Positions 60,188 to 64,000 of a stretch of 64,000 nt of DNA are shown here, in pieces. The stretch comes from Arsenophonus endosymbiont of Ceratovacuna japonica (lineage in GTDB: Bacteria; Pseudomonadota; Gammaproteobacteria; Enterobacterales; Enterobacteriaceae), in assembly GCA_024349725.1 (NCBI GenBank), contig AP026064.1:518592-582591 (forward strand), read 5' to 3'. Every line of letters starts with the position of its first letter. The stretch's first letter is position 1. The notes beneath the pieces were generated by a model that made no database searches, was not told where the DNA came from, and saw only the letters and a program-made list of their open reading frames with translations. The position numbers were made by a program, and so were the translations under genes.

Positions 60188-61517
60188 TAGTTATTTTCTT
60201 AATTATTACTAATATCTATATTTTATTAATGATAGTTATTTAACTTATTATAGATATAAAAATATTTTATTTTTTTACTAATAAGCTTTTCTCAAATTTA
60301 AATTTATATAACTATTTTATAATGTTAAAATATAAATAAATTTTTATTAATTAAAATTTAATAATAAATATTTAAAATAATAATATTATATTTTTTATTA
60401 TAATTATAAATTTAAATTATATTTAATAAATATTTTATATTCATTTTTTTATAAAATATTAAATATTAATATTTAATGTTATATTAATATTATTTTAGTT
60501 TAAATAATATAGATTATACATTGTAAAATCAAAATATTTTTTATATTATTATATCTTTAATTAATATACTAATTTAAATATTATTTTAATTCTAAATGTT
60601 ATTTTTAATAGTAATTCCTTAATAATTATATTATATATATAATTTTAAATTAATAATAAATTATAAATATTTTTTAATATAGCATTTAATAATAATTTAT
60701 AAAAATACATTAAATTTATATTATGTTATATATATAATATAATATAATATAATTTTAATATTTTAAAATAGTCTTATTAATAAATATAAATAATATTGAT
60801 TATAAATTATATAGAATGTTTCTTCTAAAATAATTTTTATATCTAAATAATATTATTTATATACAATATTTTATTATTAAGATAATAAAAAATTTTGTTT
60901 CATATATCCTTATAAAATATTAAAACTATTTTTTTTATAAAAAATGTTAAAATTATTTTTTTTAAAATATAAAAAATAAATAAAAATTTATTAAAATAAT
61001 TATATATGATATACTAATTAATAGTATTATAAAAAATATTTTATATTAATATTTTAATACTAATAATTAATTTTAATTATAATTTATTACTTTAATAATT
61101 ATATTAATTTTATGTTTAATATTTCTTTGTATTTATTAAAATATTTATATTTAAATAAATAAAAAAGAAGTAAAATAAATAATTTAATTATATTAAAAAT
61201 AAAATTAGTATAATTATTAAAGTAATATAAATATTTTTATTAAAAAATTTATATATAAAAATTAAAAGAATATTAAAAATTTATTTATATAATAGTTAAT
61301 TAACTTAAAATTTACATTAATAATTAAGTATATATAATAATATTAATTCAAAATAAAATATAATATTATAAATAATTTAATTATTTTTTTATTTGATAAA
61401 TAAATAATAAATATATTTATTGATGAAATATTATTAATAAATACAAATTAAATATTAATTAATATTTATATTAACGACATTATTTAATATTTTATATTTT
61501 ATTTATAGGAAAATATT
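60188..61517. other. Gene desert mrcB remnant-dksA
   Basis: This 1.33-kb A/T-rich interval corresponds to hrpB, ligT and sfsA in E. coli. No trace of them is visible. The dksA ribosome-binding site (TAGGAAA) is at its right end. Confidence 0.55.
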
Positions 61518-61973
61518 ATGCAAGAAGGACAAAAACCTAAAACTTCATCATTAAGCATTTTAACAATTGCTAGAGTAGAGCCATACCAAGAGAAACAAAA
61601 TGAAAAATATATGAATGAAAATCAGTTAATATATTTTAATCGAATACTTAAAGCATGGCGTGATCAACTTATAAAAGATGTTGATCGTAATGTAAATAAT
61701 ATGCAAGATAAATCAGTTAATTTTCCTGATCCTATTGATAGAGCTGTACAAGAAGAAGAATTTAATCTTGAGTTACGTAATCGAGATCGTGAATATAAAT
61801 TAATTAAAAAAATTGAAAAGACATTAAAGAAAATTAATAATAAAGATTTTGGTTATTGTGAAATATGTGGAATTGAAATTGGTATACGTCGATTAGAGGC
61901 TAGACCAACAGCTAGTTTATGTATTGATTGTAAAACATTAGCTGAAATTCGTGAAAAACAAATGACTGGTTAA
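61518..61973 (+). CDS. dksA: RNA polymerase-binding transcription factor DksA
   Basis: DksA binds the secondary channel of RNA polymerase and, with ppGpp, adjusts transcription of rRNA and biosynthetic genes. The 151 residues equal E. coli. The coiled-coil tip is intact, with Asp74 and Ala76 in DPIDRAVQ. The four-cysteine zinc finger is at the same positions (Cys114, Cys117, Cys135, Cys138). The C-terminal helix [12 protein letters not shown] is also kept. Everything needed for activity is therefore present. A TAGGAAA Shine-Dalgarno supports the start. Confidence 0.97.
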   Translation: MQEGQKPKTSSLSILTIARVEPYQEKQNEKYMNENQLIYFNRILKAWRDQLIKDVDRNVNNMQDKSVNFPDPIDRAVQEEEFNLELRNRDREYKLIKKIEKTLKKINNKDFGYCEICGIEIGIRRLEARPTASLCIDCKTLAEIREKQMTG

Positions 61974-62011
61974 TTAATAATTTTATAATTATATATATTA
62001 TATATTTTGTT

Positions 62012-62044
62012 ATAAAAAATTTTAAATAAATTAAAATTTTTTAT
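62012..62044 (+). terminator. Probable dksA terminator
   Basis: A 14-bp stem (6 A's then TTTTAA, with its complement) encloses a 5-base loop 38 bases after the dksA stop codon. The distal arm is a T-run. The stem lacks G/C, so the call rests on length and position. Confidence 0.45.
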
Positions 62045-62669
62045 TAATAAAGATAATTTTATTTTAATTTTAATTAAATAAATAAAATTATTAATATTAT
62101 TAGTTTTTATTATATAATTATATATATTTATTTTAATATTATTAAATCAATATTATAATAATATATTAAGTATAATATATTTATTATTATAATAATTTTT
62201 AATTTATTTAATATAATATATATTATATTGATATATTATTTATTAATAATTAATTTGTTATTTAAAATAAATTATATTATTTAATAATATTTATTATTTT
62301 TTAATAATAATTTATTTCAATATTAATTTATAATATAAAAAATATAATAAAATTATTTTTTTATTAAAAAATTATATATTATTTTAAATATTTATAATTA
62401 TATAAAATTATTATAAATATATATTATAATTTAATTAATATTTTTAATTTAATATATTAAATTATTTTAAATTAACTTATTATTAATTTTTTATATGTTA
62501 AATAACTTATTTAATAACTTTTAAATTTAAATAAATAATAATATTTTATATAATAATATAATAATATATGTAATTAAAATTTATAAAAAGTAATATATAA
62601 TATAGATAAATATTATTATTTTTTTCAAAAAATATATAATAATAAAAATTAAATTATTTTGTATTATTT

Positions 62670-62731
62670 TATAATATTTTATTTATATTATTTATCATAT
62701 TTTTGATAAATAATATAAATAAAATATTATA
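62670..62731. repeat. Long inverted repeat, 28-bp perfect arms
   Basis: Arms 62670-62697 and 62704-62731 are exact reverse complements around a 6-base loop, including one C/G pair (TTTATC/GATAAA near the loop). It lies 700 bases after dksA in a gene desert. Its length is far beyond that of the terminators in this window. Confidence 0.85.
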
Positions 62732-64000
62732 TATTATCAGTATAATAAATAAAATATAATTTTATTATATAAATAAATTAGTAAATAAATAATTATTTAT
62801 AACTATTATTACAATAATAATTAATAATGTATTTTTTGAATTTTAATTATTATAAAATATTTAGTTATTAAACTTAGAACAATATAATATTTATATATTA
62901 ATAATATATAACATTAAAATATATATTAATATATTTTAGTAAATTATTTATATGAATATATTCAATTATCATCAAGTCTAACTAATTATAATAATAATTA
63001 TTTTATAGTTATTTATTAATTTTGAATCAGCTTTTTAATGATTAAAAAATAAATATTAATTTTAGAATATAAATTTATTTTATTTTAATGAAGTATTTTA
63101 ATTTATTTTAATTTTTATTAAAAAGAAAAATATAAAATATAAATATATTATTTAATAATTAATATTAATATATAAAAATTTTTAAATATAATAAAATATA
63201 ATTTAATATTTAATAAATTTACTTTTATTTAATCTTATTAAATTTTAAAAAAATAAAAATTAAAATAGATTTCTTTATATAAAATATTTTTATATTATAA
63301 AATATATTTTATACAATTATATTTAATTATAGTAATTAATTAAATTAATTTTATATATTTTTAAACATTAATAATAATTAATTATTTTTATCTATATATA
63401 ATATTATTTATTTAATAATTATATATATTATTATAATATAATATTTTAATTAATTAAATAATAATTTATATTTTAATATATAAAAAATTTATTTAAAATA
63501 AATTAAATATGAAGTTTTTTAATAAATTGTATTGTAAGTAAAATTATATGTAAATTATTATAAAATATAAATAATAATTATACTTACAAACAATAAAAAT
63601 ACAAATTATATAAATATTTTTTATAATATGAGTATAAATATATATAATTATAATATTATATATTTTAATAAAAATTAAATATTAATTATCTTAATTAAGA
63701 TAATTATACTTTAATTTTATATAAATATTTTAAAATAAAATAATAAAATATTAATTATCTTTAATATTATTATATAAATATAATAATAAATATTATATAA
63801 TATTAATTTATATATAATTATATTTATATTTAATACATGAATATATATTTTATATTTATTAATTTATGGTAAAATAAAATAATTATTAAAAAATTATATA
63901 TTAAAATTATTATTAATAAATAAAATTAATTTTTTATTAATTTAATAATAATAAAAAAAATTAATTTATATTAAGATTAATTAATAATTTATTTATATTA

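Larger units (their letters stand above)
61974..64000. other. Gene desert after dksA to the window end
   Basis: The final 2.0 kb are almost pure A/T without a gene. They hold the dksA terminator (62012-62044) and a very long inverted repeat (62670-62731). A patch with a little more G/C near 62955-63050 has no coding signal that I could recognise. Confidence 0.6.

Overview
The window looks like part of the chromosome of a long-established, AT-rich bacterial endosymbiont of the Enterobacterales. Nearly every gene aligns end to end with its Escherichia coli counterpart, often with the same length and the same numbering of active-site residues (GlyA 417 aa, GlyQ 303, GlyS 689, Zwf 491, DolP 191, DksA 151, ErpA 114). 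Base composition is extremely A+T-rich, proteins are biased to Lys/Asn/Ile, and only about half of the window is coding. No transposase, phage gene, CRISPR array, rRNA or recognisable tRNA was seen. Kept riboflavin (ribB) and folate (folB) genes would fit a vitamin-provisioning insect symbiont, but host and species cannot be read from this sequence.

Layout. 1-7.1 kb: RNase P RNA and rsmI (minus), then dolP, rsmE-gshB and yqgE (plus). 7.7-9.9 kb: ndh and tadA (minus). 12-19 kb: rseC-lepA-lepB-rnc-era and acpS (plus), converging on yfhL. 19.8-28.2 kb: hns, glyS-glyQ and glyA (minus). 29.6-33.6 kb: rne and rluC, divergent. 35.9-42.9 kb: rpiA (minus), then zwf, pyrBI and plsC (plus). 42.9-47.1 kb: parE-parC (minus). 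48.5-57.1 kb: suhB, folB/cca, ribB, mtn/erpA. 57.9-60.2 kb: a decaying mrcB. 61.5 kb: dksA. Between these lie gene deserts of 0.3-2.6 kb in which no coding or RNA signal is visible. Their edges often match positions where E. coli carries genes that are missing here: lpoA-yraN-diaA between rsmI and dolP; recO-pdxJ between era and acpS; btuF-yadS between mtn and erpA; bacA between folB and cca; sfsA, ligT, hrpB, the fhu genes, hemL and clcA around mrcB.

Function. The retained set covers translation and RNA processing (rnpB, rnc, rne, rluC, rsmI, rsmE, era, lepA, tadA, cca, glyQS), protein export and envelope (lepB, dolP, plsC), chromosome topology (parCE), central metabolism and cofactors (zwf, rpiA, pyrBI, glyA, gshB, ribB, folB, mtn, acpS), respiration and Fe-S assembly (ndh, erpA, yfhL) and a surprising number of global regulators for such a genome (hns, dksA, suhB, rseC).

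No new multigene system is evident. The most interesting signals are degenerative or structural. SuhB has lost almost its whole inositol-phosphatase active site while keeping its fold. RNase E keeps an almost unchanged arginine-rich RNA-binding block inside an otherwise randomised tail. Cca has lost the histidines of its HD phosphohydrolase site. Era has lost one glycine of its KH GxxG loop. The mrcB pseudogene carries about a dozen stops but only one frameshift. Two very long perfect inverted repeats (27- and 28-bp arms) sit inside gene deserts.
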